Shown here one piece after another: positions 7,828-14,113 of a DNA stretch of 15,847 bases. The notes under the pieces are model-generated. The model searched no databases, was not told the origin of the DNA, and saw only the letters and a list, made by a program, of their open reading frames with translations. The position numbers and the translations under genes were made by a program. Source of the DNA: an uncultured Eubacteriales bacterium (GTDB lineage Bacteria > Bacillota > Clostridia > Oscillospirales > Oscillospiraceae); assembly GCA_900544295.1 (NCBI GenBank), contig UQUO01000045.1, positions 1 through 15,847 of the forward strand. The letters are read 5' to 3'. Numbering within the stretch: position 1 is the first letter of the stretch; the number at the start of each line of letters is the position of its first letter.

Positions 7828-7894
7828 CCGATAGTCCGGCCGTTTACGGCGGCCGGGTAGAGACCTCGGAACCATATCATCCAATTTATATCGG
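7828..7894 (-). promoter_or_regulatory. Guanine-class purine riboswitch aptamer
   Basis: The minus strand carries the full purine aptamer. P1 pairs CCGATA (7889-7894) with TATCGG (7828-7833). P2 (UUGGA with UCCGA) carries the conserved loop GATATGG. The J2/3 segment is GTCTCTACC. P3 is a perfect 6-bp stem, CGGCCG with CGGCCG, with loop CCGTAAA. The 3' segment reads GACTAT, so the discriminating base is C, the guanine/hypoxanthine form; adenine aptamers have GATTAT. One J2/3 base differs from the usual TTTCTACC. The aptamer begins about 30 bases after the xpt stop and precedes bmpA, so ligand should terminate transcription into the nucleoside importer. Confidence 0.95.
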
Positions 7895-7923
7895 GTTGCA
7901 GTATGCAGTTTTTCAGCCCGCCC

Positions 7924-8511
7924 TCAGCAGAACTCGATCTGCCCGTCGTCCGTCATGGACTTTATGCGGGCGAGGGACTCGACCCGGACGCCCTCGGAGC
8001 GGATGAGCTCGCCCCCGGGCTGGAAGGCCTTCTCTATCGCGATGCCCGCGCCGACCACGGCGGCGCCCGCCTGGCGCACCAGGGAGATGAGCCCGTGCAG
8101 GGCAGCGCCGTTTGCCAGGAAGTCGTCAACTATGAGCACCCTGTCCTCGGGGCCGATGTAGTCCTTCGAGACCAGGATGGTGTTGGTGTTGCCGTGGGTG
8201 AAGGAGTGGACCGTGGCGGTCCAGAAATCGCCGAAGAGGTTCCGCGTGCGGTTCTTCTTGGCAAACAAAACAGGGCATCCGAAAACCTGGCCCGTTATAC
8301 AGGCCAGTCCGATGCCCGACGCTTCTATCGTCAGTATTTTGTTGACGCCCTCGCCCTCGTAAAGGCGATACAGCTCCCTGGCCATTTCGGTAAAGAGCAC
8401 GGGGTCCATGAGGTGGTTCAGAAACCCGTCTACCTTCAATATGCCGCCGGGCAGGACTACCCCGTCCTCCGCTATGCGGCGCTCAAGAAGCTGCAAGGCG
8501 CTCACTCCCAT
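7924..8511 (-). CDS. xpt: Xanthine phosphoribosyltransferase
   Basis: A purine salvage enzyme that converts xanthine plus PRPP to XMP in the cytoplasm. The sequence aligns along its length with B. subtilis Xpt (194 residues): LERRIAEDGVVLPGGILKVD near the start, FLNHLMDPVLF, TIEASGI, the PRPP-binding motif VLIVDDFLANGAALHGL and VIEKAFQPGGE-like text (here AIEKAFQPGGE), ending RVESLARIKSM. Two starts compete. ATG 8511 gives 195 residues but its GGAGG lies 14 bases away. TTG 8496 gives 190 residues, has GGGAG (8505-8509) 8 bases upstream, and aligns exactly with the B. subtilis start. The TTG may be the true one. A TTG at 8580 is also open but extends well beyond family length. The importer and its riboswitch follow closely with no terminator between. 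Confidence 0.94.
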   Translation of the reverse strand: MGVSALQLLERRIAEDGVVLPGGILKVDGFLNHLMDPVLFTEMARELYRLYEGEGVNKILTIEASGIGLACITGQVFGCPVLFAKKNRTRNLFGDFWTATVHSFTHGNTNTILVSKDYIGPEDRVLIVDDFLANGAALHGLISLVRQAGAAVVGAGIAIEKAFQPGGELIRSEGVRVESLARIKSMTDDGQIEFC

Positions 8512-8551
8512 CCCAAAAGTAACGGCCTCCGCCGGTACAAAAATCATTTCT

Positions 8552-8580
8552 ATGATACAACATCTTTTCTCCGCGCGCAA
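8552..8580 (-). promoter_or_regulatory. Possible proximal xpt promoter
   Basis: On the minus strand TTGCGC (8575-8580) and TATCAT (8552-8557) are 17 bases apart. The -10 matches at five of six positions, but the -35 at only three. It would start transcription near 8545, about 35 bases before the ATG. It competes with the distal candidate at 8634-8662. Confidence 0.4.
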
Positions 8581-8633
8581 CTGGCTTTTTGAACAATTTA
8601 GACCTTTTTCGACGGGTTTTTTACGTGTTTATC

Positions 8634-8662
8634 CATATAGCGCACACGCCGGGGATTTACAA
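8634..8662 (-). promoter_or_regulatory. Possible distal xpt promoter
   Basis: On the minus strand TTGTAA (8657-8662) and TATATG (8634-8639) are 17 bases apart, each with four of six consensus matches. Its -35 overlaps that of the divergent promoter at 8656-8684. No purine aptamer is present in the xpt leader. Confidence 0.35.
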
Positions 8663-8684
8663 AACGGTAGGAAAGGTATAAAAT
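8656..8684 (+). promoter_or_regulatory. Promoter for the small membrane protein and M3 peptidase unit
   Basis: TTTACA (8656-8661) and TAAAAT (8679-8684) are 17 bases apart, each with five of six matches. TATAAA two bases upstream could also serve as the -10 with a 15-base spacer. Transcription would begin near 8691. This rules out the in-frame ATG at 8683 and supports the start at 8719. Confidence 0.65.
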
Positions 8685-8718
8685 GAGAGAACTTTCAAGT
8701 CAGAACGGAGGACAGCAA

Positions 8719-9102
8719 ATGAGCAAGCTCCACAAGAAAATGGTCGCCCTCGGGAACCTCTCCCACCACAGCTATGACAGCATCGTGGCCGCCTGCGGCG
8801 AGCCGAAGGAGAAAAAGCCCTGCACCTTCTCCGACATTGGCGAAGGCTTCCGCGCCACCTGGTCGGACGGGGTCTTCGTCCTGGCCCTGAACTTCGACAA
8901 GGAAGGCGCCTACTGCGGCATCTACCACCACCGCAACTGGGAGCCCTACATCGTCACCGCCATAGTCTCGGTCGTCATCATCGCCGGCGCGCTCATAGGC
9001 GGCTACTTCATGCGCCAGGCGAAGGCGGCGGAGGCCGCGCCGAATGAGATCGTCGAAACCGCCCTCGAATACGGGGACGAATATCAGGAGGTATATCTGT
9101 AA
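8719..9102 (+). CDS. Hypothetical single-pass membrane protein
   Basis: A 127-residue protein that I do not recognise by name. Residues 15-72 form a compact, mostly soluble region (SYDSIVAACGEP, then ATWSDGVFVLALNFDKEG) whose layout, helix-turn GEP then beta strands ending FD.EG, recalls SmpA/BamE-like or lipocalin-type small domains; this likeness is weak. Residues about 77-97 (PYIVTAIVSVVIIAGALIGG) form one membrane segment, followed by an acidic tail rich in Glu and Ala. Cysteines are at 26, 35 and 66. There is no signal peptide at the N-terminus, so the soluble part probably faces the cytoplasm. GGAGGA (8707-8712) lies 6 bases before the ATG. One base separates its stop from the M3 peptidase start, and the peptidase ribosome site lies inside this gene, so the two are probably coupled. 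Confidence 0.85.
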   Translation: MSKLHKKMVALGNLSHHSYDSIVAACGEPKEKKPCTFSDIGEGFRATWSDGVFVLALNFDKEGAYCGIYHHRNWEPYIVTAIVSVVIIAGALIGGYFMRQAKAAEAAPNEIVETALEYGDEYQEVYL

Positions 9103-9103
9103 C

Positions 9104-10807
9104 ATGCTTAAATTCCCGGAAATGCCCTATGAGCGCCCCGACATCGAGGCGGCAAAGCAGTTTCTGGCCCAGGCCGCCGCGCGCCTGGAGGCCGCAGAGA
9201 GCTTCGAGGCCGCGGACGCGGTCTTCGTCGAGGTGAACGGGCGCAGCACGCAGCTCGACACCATGTTCACCATCTCCCACATCCGCCACGACATCAACAC
9301 CGAGGACAAGTTCTACGACGCCGAGGTCGAGTTCGCGGACGCCGCCCTGCCCGAGCTGCAGGAGTACGCCGACCGCTGGAACCGCGCCCTCGTCTTCAGC
9401 CGCTGGCGGCCCGGGCTGGAGGAGAAATACAGCCGCGTCGCCTTCCTCAACAAGGAGCTGGCCCTGCGCGCCTTCTCGCCCGAGATAGTCCCCGAGCTCC
9501 AGCGCGAGAACGCCCTGTGCACGGAGTATTCAAAGCTCCTGGCCTCGGCGCAGATAGAGTTCGAGGGCGGGGTCTACACGCTCTCCCAGCTCACGCCCTT
9601 CAAGCAGGACCCGGACGACAAGCGCCGCCTCGCCGCCTGGAAGGCCGAGGGCGCCTGGTACATGTCCCACGCCGAAAAGCTCGACTCCATCTACGACGAG
9701 TTGGTGCGCCTGCGCGACACGATGGGCAAAAAGCTCGGCCACGAGGGCTACGTCCCCCTGGGCTACGACCGTATGCAGCGCAACTGCTACACGAAGGAGG
9801 ACGTCGAGAGCTTCCGAAAGGCCGTCGTGAAGCACATCGTCCCCCTGGCCGACGCCGTCTACCGCCGCCAGGCCGAGCGCCTGGGCAAGGCCTACCCCAT
9901 GAACTACGCGGACAACGCCCTGGAGTTCCGCAGCGGCAACCCGAAGCCCCAGGGCACGCCGGACGACATCCTCGCCGCCGGGCGCCGCTTCTACCACGAG
10001 CTCAGCCCCGAGACGGCGGAGTTCATCGACTTCATGTACGACAACGAGCTGCTGGACGTCCTCTCCCGCAAGGGCAAGGCCGGCGGCGGCTACTGCACCA
10101 CCCTCGGCAGCTACCACTGCCCCTTCATCTTCGCCAACTTCAACGGCACCTCGCACGACGTCGAGGTCATCACGCACGAGGCCGGCCACGCCTTCGCCAA
10201 CTTCACCGGCCGCTTCATTGTCCCGGGCGAGTGCCAGTGGCCCTCTCTTGAGGCCTGCGAGGTCCACTCCATGTCCATGGAGTTCTTTGCCTGGCCCTGG
10301 GCGGAGTATTTCTTCGGCCCGGACACGCGCAAGTTCCGCTACACGCACCTGTCCGGCGCGCTGACCTTCATCCCCTACGGCACGATGGTGGACCACTTCC
10401 AGCACCTCGTCTACGAGAAGCCGGAGATGAGCCCCGCAGAGCGCAACGAGGCCTGGCGGGAGCTCACCGCCGTCTACATGCCCTGGATGCGCCTCGACGA
10501 CATCCCCTTCTACGGCGAGGGCCGCGCCTGGCAGCGGCAGCACCACATCTATGAGAGCCCCTTCTACTATATAGATTACTGCCTGGCGCAGACCGTCTCC
10601 CTCCAGTTCTGGGCGGAGATCCAGAAGGACTCGAAGGCCGCCTGGGAGAAGTACATGGCCTACACACGCCCCGCGGGCACGAAGACCTTCAAGGAGCTCG
10701 TCGCCGGCGCGGGCCTCGACTCGCCCTTCGGCGAGGAGGCCATGCGCACGATCGCCGGGGCCGCCGGCAAGTGGCTTGAGAGCTACGACCTCACGGGCAT
10801 TGAATAA
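9104..10807 (+). CDS. M3-family oligoendopeptidase (zinc metallopeptidase)
   Basis: A 567-residue cytoplasmic peptidase. The zinc motif HEAGH is at 358-362 (VITHEAGHAF), and the third ligand is E386 in ACEVHSMSMEFF, 24 residues after H362, as in the M3 family. The C-terminal part has HHIYESPFYYIDYCLAQ, the region of substrate-binding His and Tyr residues in oligoendopeptidases. Length is typical of the short PepF-like clostridial forms. No signal peptide is seen. It would hydrolyse short peptides. AGGAGG (9086-9091) lies 12 bases before ATG 9104, inside the upstream gene. Earlier in-frame starts fall in that gene and are rejected. A strong terminator follows. Confidence 0.95.
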   Translation: MLKFPEMPYERPDIEAAKQFLAQAAARLEAAESFEAADAVFVEVNGRSTQLDTMFTISHIRHDINTEDKFYDAEVEFADAALPELQEYADRWNRALVFSRWRPGLEEKYSRVAFLNKELALRAFSPEIVPELQRENALCTEYSKLLASAQIEFEGGVYTLSQLTPFKQDPDDKRRLAAWKAEGAWYMSHAEKLDSIYDELVRLRDTMGKKLGHEGYVPLGYDRMQRNCYTKEDVESFRKAVVKHIVPLADAVYRRQAERLGKAYPMNYADNALEFRSGNPKPQGTPDDILAAGRRFYHELSPETAEFIDFMYDNELLDVLSRKGKAGGGYCTTLGSYHCPFIFANFNGTSHDVEVITHEAGHAFANFTGRFIVPGECQWPSLEACEVHSMSMEFFAWPWAEYFFGPDTRKFRYTHLSGALTFIPYGTMVDHFQHLVYEKPEMSPAERNEAWRELTAVYMPWMRLDDIPFYGEGRAWQRQHHIYESPFYYIDYCLAQTVSLQFWAEIQKDSKAAWEKYMAYTRPAGTKTFKELVAGAGLDSPFGEEAMRTIAGAAGKWLESYDLTGIE

Positions 10808-10822
10808 AATACGCCTGACAGA

Positions 10823-10855
10823 ACGCCCCCGGTCATCCGACCGGGGGCGTTTTTT
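10823..10855 (+). terminator. Rho-independent terminator after the M3 peptidase gene
   Basis: A 12-bp perfect stem (10823-10834 with 10839-10850) with loop ATCC runs into six T residues (10850-10855). The stem core is the same as that of the terminator at 180-209. Confidence 0.95.
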
Positions 10856-10864
10856 GTCTAAAGA

Positions 10865-11032
10865 GCCTCGCAGAGTTTCGCGGCCGCAGCCGCGAAATAA
10901 ATTGCGATCATTTTCGGCGGCGGCGTGTACGTCGCCGAAAATACTTCTCGCGGAGCGGAGTGTCGCAGCGAAGCGAGGCGCGGAGCGGAGCGCAAGCCCC
11001 TTTGTCGAAGAGGGCTTTGCCTTCTTCGACAA
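10865..11032. repeat. Multi-hairpin non-coding element between convergent genes
   Basis: An outer helix GCCTCGC/GCGAGGC (10865-10871 with 10973-10979) can enclose hairpin A (10876-10884 with 10889-10897, 9 bp, loop CGCA) and hairpin B (10910-10922 with 10930-10942, 13 bp including one G-T pair). A direct repeat GCGGAGCGGAG occurs at 10950-10960 and 10980-10990. Hairpin C (11002-11015 with 11019-11032) is 14 bp with one G-T pair. Read on the minus strand, hairpin C lies 7 bases after the metQ stop, but no U-run follows, so any terminator role is uncertain. The 87-codon open frame across this stretch has no ribosome site and is not called a gene. I infer a dispersed structured repeat or a non-coding RNA. 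Confidence 0.6.
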
Positions 11033-11039
11033 GCAATGA

Positions 11040-11906
11040 TCAGAAGATGGGCACGACGGCGCCGTCGTAGGTCTCCTCGATGAACTGGCGGCAGGTCTCG
11101 CTGGTGAGGGCGGTGACGAGGGCCTGAGTCTTGGCGCTGTCCTCCTCGCCAGCGCGGACGGCGAGGATGTTGGCGTAGGTCTGGGCGGCGTCGGAGTCGG
11201 CGCTCTCGCTGGCGAGGGCGTCCTCGCCGGTCAGGCCGGCCTGGAGCGCGTAGTTGCCGTTGATGACGGCGAAGGCCACGTCGGGCAGGCTGTGCGGGAT
11301 GTTTTTGGCCTCCATCTCGATTATCTCAAGGTTCTGCGGGTTCTCGGCGATGTCGAGGACGGTCGCGGTCTCGGTGGAGGCGTCGATGCCCTCCTTGAGG
11401 GTGATGAGGCCCTCGGCTTCGAGCAGGAGCAGGGCGCGGGCCTCGTTGGTGCCGTCGTTCGGCACGGCGATGATGTCGCCCTCGGCCAGCTCGTCGAGGC
11501 TGGCCTTGTTGCCGCCGTAGATGCTCATGGGCTCGTAGTGGATGGCGGCGGCGGAGACGAGCTCGGTGCCGTTCTCGGCGTTGAAGTTCAGCAGGTAGGG
11601 CTCGTGCTGGAAGTAGTTCGCGTCGAGCTCGCTGTCGGCGAGGGCGAGGTTCGGCATGATGTAGTCGTCGAAGATCTTGACCTCAAGCTCATAGCCCAGG
11701 GCCTCAAGCTCACCCTTGACGGCCTCAAGGATCTCGGCGTGGGGCGTGCTGGACGCGCCGACGACGAGCTTTTCGAGCTCGGCGGGAGCCTCGCTGGCGG
11801 GGGCGGCGGAGGCGGGGGCGGCGGAGGGCTCTTCGGCGGCGGTGCCGCAGGCGGCGAGGCCGAGCACGAGCGCGGCGCACAGCAGGATGGAAAGCAGCTT
11901 CTTCAT
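11040..11906 (-). CDS. metQ: Methionine-binding lipoprotein MetQ (NlpA family)
   Basis: A 288-residue substrate-binding lipoprotein of the MetNIQ importer. The signal peptide MKKLLSILLCAALVLGLAAC ends in lipobox LAAC (C20), and an Ala/Ser/Pro/Glu linker follows. The NlpA/MetQ fold is seen in VVGASSTPHAEILE, LDANYFQHEPYL, IAVPNDGTNEARALLLL and DVAFAVINGNYALQAGL. It binds D- or L-methionine outside the membrane. ATG 11906 is preferred because AAGGAG (11916-11921) lies 9 bases upstream; an ATG at 11912 would be only 3 bases away. It is the last gene of the T-box-controlled operon. Confidence 0.95.
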   Translation of the reverse strand: MKKLLSILLCAALVLGLAACGTAAEEPSAAPASAAPASEAPAELEKLVVGASSTPHAEILEAVKGELEALGYELEVKIFDDYIMPNLALADSELDANYFQHEPYLLNFNAENGTELVSAAAIHYEPMSIYGGNKASLDELAEGDIIAVPNDGTNEARALLLLEAEGLITLKEGIDASTETATVLDIAENPQNLEIIEMEAKNIPHSLPDVAFAVINGNYALQAGLTGEDALASESADSDAAQTYANILAVRAGEEDSAKTQALVTALTSETCRQFIEETYDGAVVPIF

Positions 11907-11933
11907 TTTCATTTTCTCCTTTTCAAAATTCGG

Positions 11934-12581
11934 TTATCTGATGCGCCGGTCGCTGAGCCTTGCGCCCAGCGTGCCTGCGCTCTGGAAGCATTGCACCACG
12001 ACGACGATGACGGCGCACATGGTGAGCATGACGGCGGTGTTGTAGCGGGAGTAGCCGTAGTTGATGGCGATGGCGCCGAGGCCGCCGCCGCCGGCGACGC
12101 CGGCCATGGCGGAGTAGCCGAGGATGGTGGTGGTGGCGATGGCGGCGCCGTTTATGAGGCTGGGCAGGGCCTCGGGGAGGATGACCTTGCGGATGACCTG
12201 CCCGACGCTCGCGCCCATGGATAGGGACGCCTCAACAACGCCCCGGTCCACCTCCCTTGCGCTGGATTCGACCAGCCTCGCCACAAAGGGAAAGGCGGAG
12301 ATGAACAGCGGCACGATGGTCGCCTTCGTGCCTATGGCCGTGCCGACGACGAAGCGGGTCACGGGGATGACGGTGTAGAGCAGGATGAGGAAGGGCACGC
12401 TGCGCAGGACGTTGACGATGGCCCCGAGCACGAGGTTGACGCCCCGGTTGGGCCGGACGCCGTCGGCAGCCGTGGCGGCGAGGACGAGGCCGAGCGGCAG
12501 GCCCACGATGTAGGCGAGCACCGTTGCCCCGACGGTCATGTATATGGTCTCCCAGAGGCCCTTGAGCACCAGGTCGAGCAT
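11934..12581 (-). CDS. metI: Methionine ABC transporter permease MetI
   Basis: A 215-residue permease with about five membrane segments and the conserved cytoplasmic EAA loop (EASLSMGASVGQVIRKVILP), the contact with MetN. The segments NVLRSVPFLILLYTVIP and LGYSAMAGVAGGGGLGAIAI are typical of MetI. The ATG has AGGAGG 8 bases upstream. It starts 3 bases after the metN stop, and metQ starts 27 bases after its own stop, so the three genes form one transcription unit. Confidence 0.96.
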   Translation of the reverse strand: MLDLVLKGLWETIYMTVGATVLAYIVGLPLGLVLAATAADGVRPNRGVNLVLGAIVNVLRSVPFLILLYTVIPVTRFVVGTAIGTKATIVPLFISAFPFVARLVESSAREVDRGVVEASLSMGASVGQVIRKVILPEALPSLINGAAIATTTILGYSAMAGVAGGGGLGAIAINYGYSRYNTAVMLTMCAVIVVVVQCFQSAGTLGARLSDRRIR

Positions 12582-12584
12582 TTT

Positions 12585-13616
12585 TTATTCCTCCTCCGTG
12601 TAGATGATGCCCTCGTTTTCGAGCCAGCGGCGCATTTTGTCGGCGGTTTCGGGGTCGCTGGGGAGCTGGAGGACGGTGTGGCCGTAGAGGCGGCCCTCGA
12701 TGCTGCGGGTGTCGGCGTAGACGATGCTGACGGGCGCGCCGAGGGAGAGTATCATGTCCGCGATGATGGGCCTGTCGGTGGTCTCTCCGTCGAAGGCGAG
12801 GCGGATGAGGCTGCCGCGGCACTCGTCCACGGCGCGGTTCTCGCCGTCCTTGGCGAAACCCTCCAGCTTGCCTGCGCGGGAGGGGAGCACGAGGCGCTTG
12901 GCGGCCTCGGTCTGCGGGTGGAGGAAGACCTCCTGCACGGGGCCGAGCTCGGCTATGCGGCTGTCCGCGATGATGGCGACGCGGGAGCAGATGCGCTCGA
13001 CGACGCGCATCTCGTGCGTGATGACGACGACGGTGACGCCGAGGCGGCGGTTGAGGTCGCGCAGCAGCTCGAGGATGCTCTCGGTGGTGGTGGGGTCGAG
13101 GGCGCTGGTGGCCTCGTCGCAGAGCAGGACCTTGGGGTTCGTGGCGAGCGCCCTGGCGATGGCGACGCGCTGCTTCTGGCCGCCGGAGAGCTGCGCGGGG
13201 TAGGCCCCGGCCCTGTCGCCCAGGCCGACGAGCTCCAGCAGCTCCTGCGCCCTTTTGTCGGCCTCCCTTTTCGGGACGCCCGCGAGTTCGAGGGGGAAGC
13301 GGACGTTCGCGAGGGCGCTGCGCTGCATGAGCAGGTTGAAGCTCTGGAATATCATGCCGATGTCGCGCCTGGCGCGGCGCAGCTCCTTGTCGGTCAGGCG
13401 GCAGAGCTCCGCGCCGTTGACCGTGACGGAGCCGGCCGTGGGCCGCTCCAGCAGGTTCATGCAGCGCACGAGGGTCGATTTGCCCGCGCCGGAAAGACCG
13501 ATGATGCCGAAAATTTCCCCCGCCTCGATGCTGAGGGAGACGTCCTCAAGGGCGTGGACGGCGCCGTCGCCGGAGCCGAAGGTCTTGCAGAGATTTTTGA
13601 TTTCAATGAGCGCCAA
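12585..13616 (-). CDS. metN: Methionine ABC transporter ATP-binding protein MetN
   Basis: A 343-residue ATPase that powers methionine uptake. Walker A is GLSGAGKST (40-48), Q91 lies in the Q-loop, the signature LSGGQ is at 143-147, Walker B VLLCDE at 163-168 and the switch His at 201. Residues about 265-343 form the C-terminal NIL domain (SLIRLAFDGETT, GRLYGHTVLQLP), which in MetN binds methionine and inhibits transport when the cell is replete. The start is TTG at 13616, with GGGGTGAT 7 bases or so upstream. No ATG gives a family-length N-terminus (LIEIKNLCKTFG). The T-box terminator ends 18 bases before the start. Confidence 0.95.
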   Translation of the reverse strand: MALIEIKNLCKTFGSGDGAVHALEDVSLSIEAGEIFGIIGLSGAGKSTLVRCMNLLERPTAGSVTVNGAELCRLTDKELRRARRDIGMIFQSFNLLMQRSALANVRFPLELAGVPKREADKRAQELLELVGLGDRAGAYPAQLSGGQKQRVAIARALATNPKVLLCDEATSALDPTTTESILELLRDLNRRLGVTVVVITHEMRVVERICSRVAIIADSRIAELGPVQEVFLHPQTEAAKRLVLPSRAGKLEGFAKDGENRAVDECRGSLIRLAFDGETTDRPIIADMILSLGAPVSIVYADTRSIEGRLYGHTVLQLPSDPETADKMRRWLENEGIIYTEEE

Positions 13617-13633
13617 GAGATATCACCCCGAAT

Positions 13634-13671
13634 AAAAAAATCGTCCCCGATGCATAATGCATCAGGGACGA
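13634..13671 (-). terminator. T-box-controlled terminator before metN
   Basis: A stem pairs 13641-13647 with 13665-13671 and 13649-13654 with 13658-13663, with one C-A mismatch between the two and loop TAA. Seven T residues follow on the minus strand. The 5' arm contains the CCCT that would instead pair with AGGG of the T-box in the antiterminator. Confidence 0.93.
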
Positions 13672-13917
13672 CGAAAAAGCCGTGTTACCACCCTAATTTA
13701 CCCATACCTCACGGCATGGGCCTCACGGGGTACCATCATACCCCCGACGCTTTAACGGGCGCACCCGTCGCAGCCTTACCGGGATTTCTCTCCCCCCCCG
13801 GCTCGGTGCGCGGCTCCGGAACCATGTTCACCCGCATCAGCGCGCCCCGCTCCCACCTAACCGGGGCTCTCTGTGCCGCATCCAGCGGATTACTCTTTCC
13901 TTCGCAGCCTTTGGCTA
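13641..13917 (-). promoter_or_regulatory. T-box riboswitch, methionine (AUG) specifier
   Basis: The minus strand contains the T-box AGGGTGGTAACACGG (13694-13680) ahead of the terminator. Its UGGU bulge would pair with an ACCA tRNA end. AGGG can pair with CCCT of the terminator arm to form the antiterminator. In Stem I the S-turn AGTA (13894-13891) faces GAAC followed by ATG (13825-13823) and a purine, the usual GAAC-codon-purine layout, so the specifier reads Met. CAGAGAG and GGTGGGAGCGGGG fit the upper Stem I elements. Further stems (ACGGG/CCCGT, GGGGTA/TACCCC, CCCAT/ATGGG) lie between. Uncharged tRNA-Met should permit transcription of metNIQ. A run of eight G lies between Stem I and the T-box. 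Confidence 0.93.
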
Positions 13918-13923
13918 AGAATG

Positions 13924-13952
13924 AGCATAACACCCCGCGCGCCTCCTGTCAA
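13924..13952 (-). promoter_or_regulatory. Promoter of the metNIQ operon
   Basis: On the minus strand a perfect TTGACA (13947-13952) is followed after 17 bases by TATGCT (13924-13929). Transcription would start near 13917, just before Stem I of the T-box. Bases 13953-14048 upstream are AT-richer and show no gene. Confidence 0.85.
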
Positions 13953-14048
13953 GCGACAACATGCACAATTTCTTCCGTTTCAGGAACAGGATGTCTTAGC
14001 AAAAAGTTCAGCCTTTGTTCATTCACAGTTCTAAATCGTCCGTATAAT

Positions 14049-14075
14049 AAAAACCCGCCCCCCGAAGGGGGCGGG
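14049..14075 (-). terminator. Rho-independent terminator of the surface-protein gene
   Basis: A 9-bp stem CCCGCCCCC/GGGGGCGGG (14054-14062 with 14067-14075) is capped on the minus strand by a C(TTCG)G tetraloop and followed by TTTTTATTA. It lies 38 bases after the stop of the minus-strand gene at 14114. Confidence 0.94.
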
Positions 14076-14113
14076 AAAAACGTTAGGTTTTATTTGTGAA
14101 GCTCAATTTACGC

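Noticed and set aside
3611..7834. Long plus-strand frames opposite the transporter genes (3611-4669, 4620-6428, 6332-7834)
   Set aside because: They are antisense shadows with biased composition and no motifs; the minus-strand frames carry clear ABC transporter and BMP motifs.
7895..7960. Promoter just upstream of the riboswitch
   Set aside because: CATACT (minus, 7900-7905) resembles a -10, but no -35 fits at 16-18 bases, and the start would fall exactly at P1.
8512..8690. A second purine riboswitch in the xpt leader
   Set aside because: I looked for GATATGG, TTTCTACC and CCGTAAA on the minus strand; a chance TATATGGATA occurs, but the rest is absent.
9530..11032. Minus-strand 500-codon frame opposite the M3 peptidase
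   Set aside because: It is an Ala/Gly/Val/Leu-rich shadow; the plus strand has HEAGH and other family motifs.
10776..11039. 87-codon plus-strand frame over the peptidase 3' end and the hairpin element
   Set aside because: It has no ribosome site, runs through a terminator and the inverted repeats, and has repeat-derived composition.
13617..13952. SAM (S-box) riboswitch before metN
   Set aside because: The leader has the T-box sequence, specifier loop and antiterminator pairing instead; no S-box core was seen.
12678..14099. 473-codon plus-strand frame opposite metN and the T-box
   Set aside because: It is a shadow of metN continuing through a structured leader RNA and a terminator.
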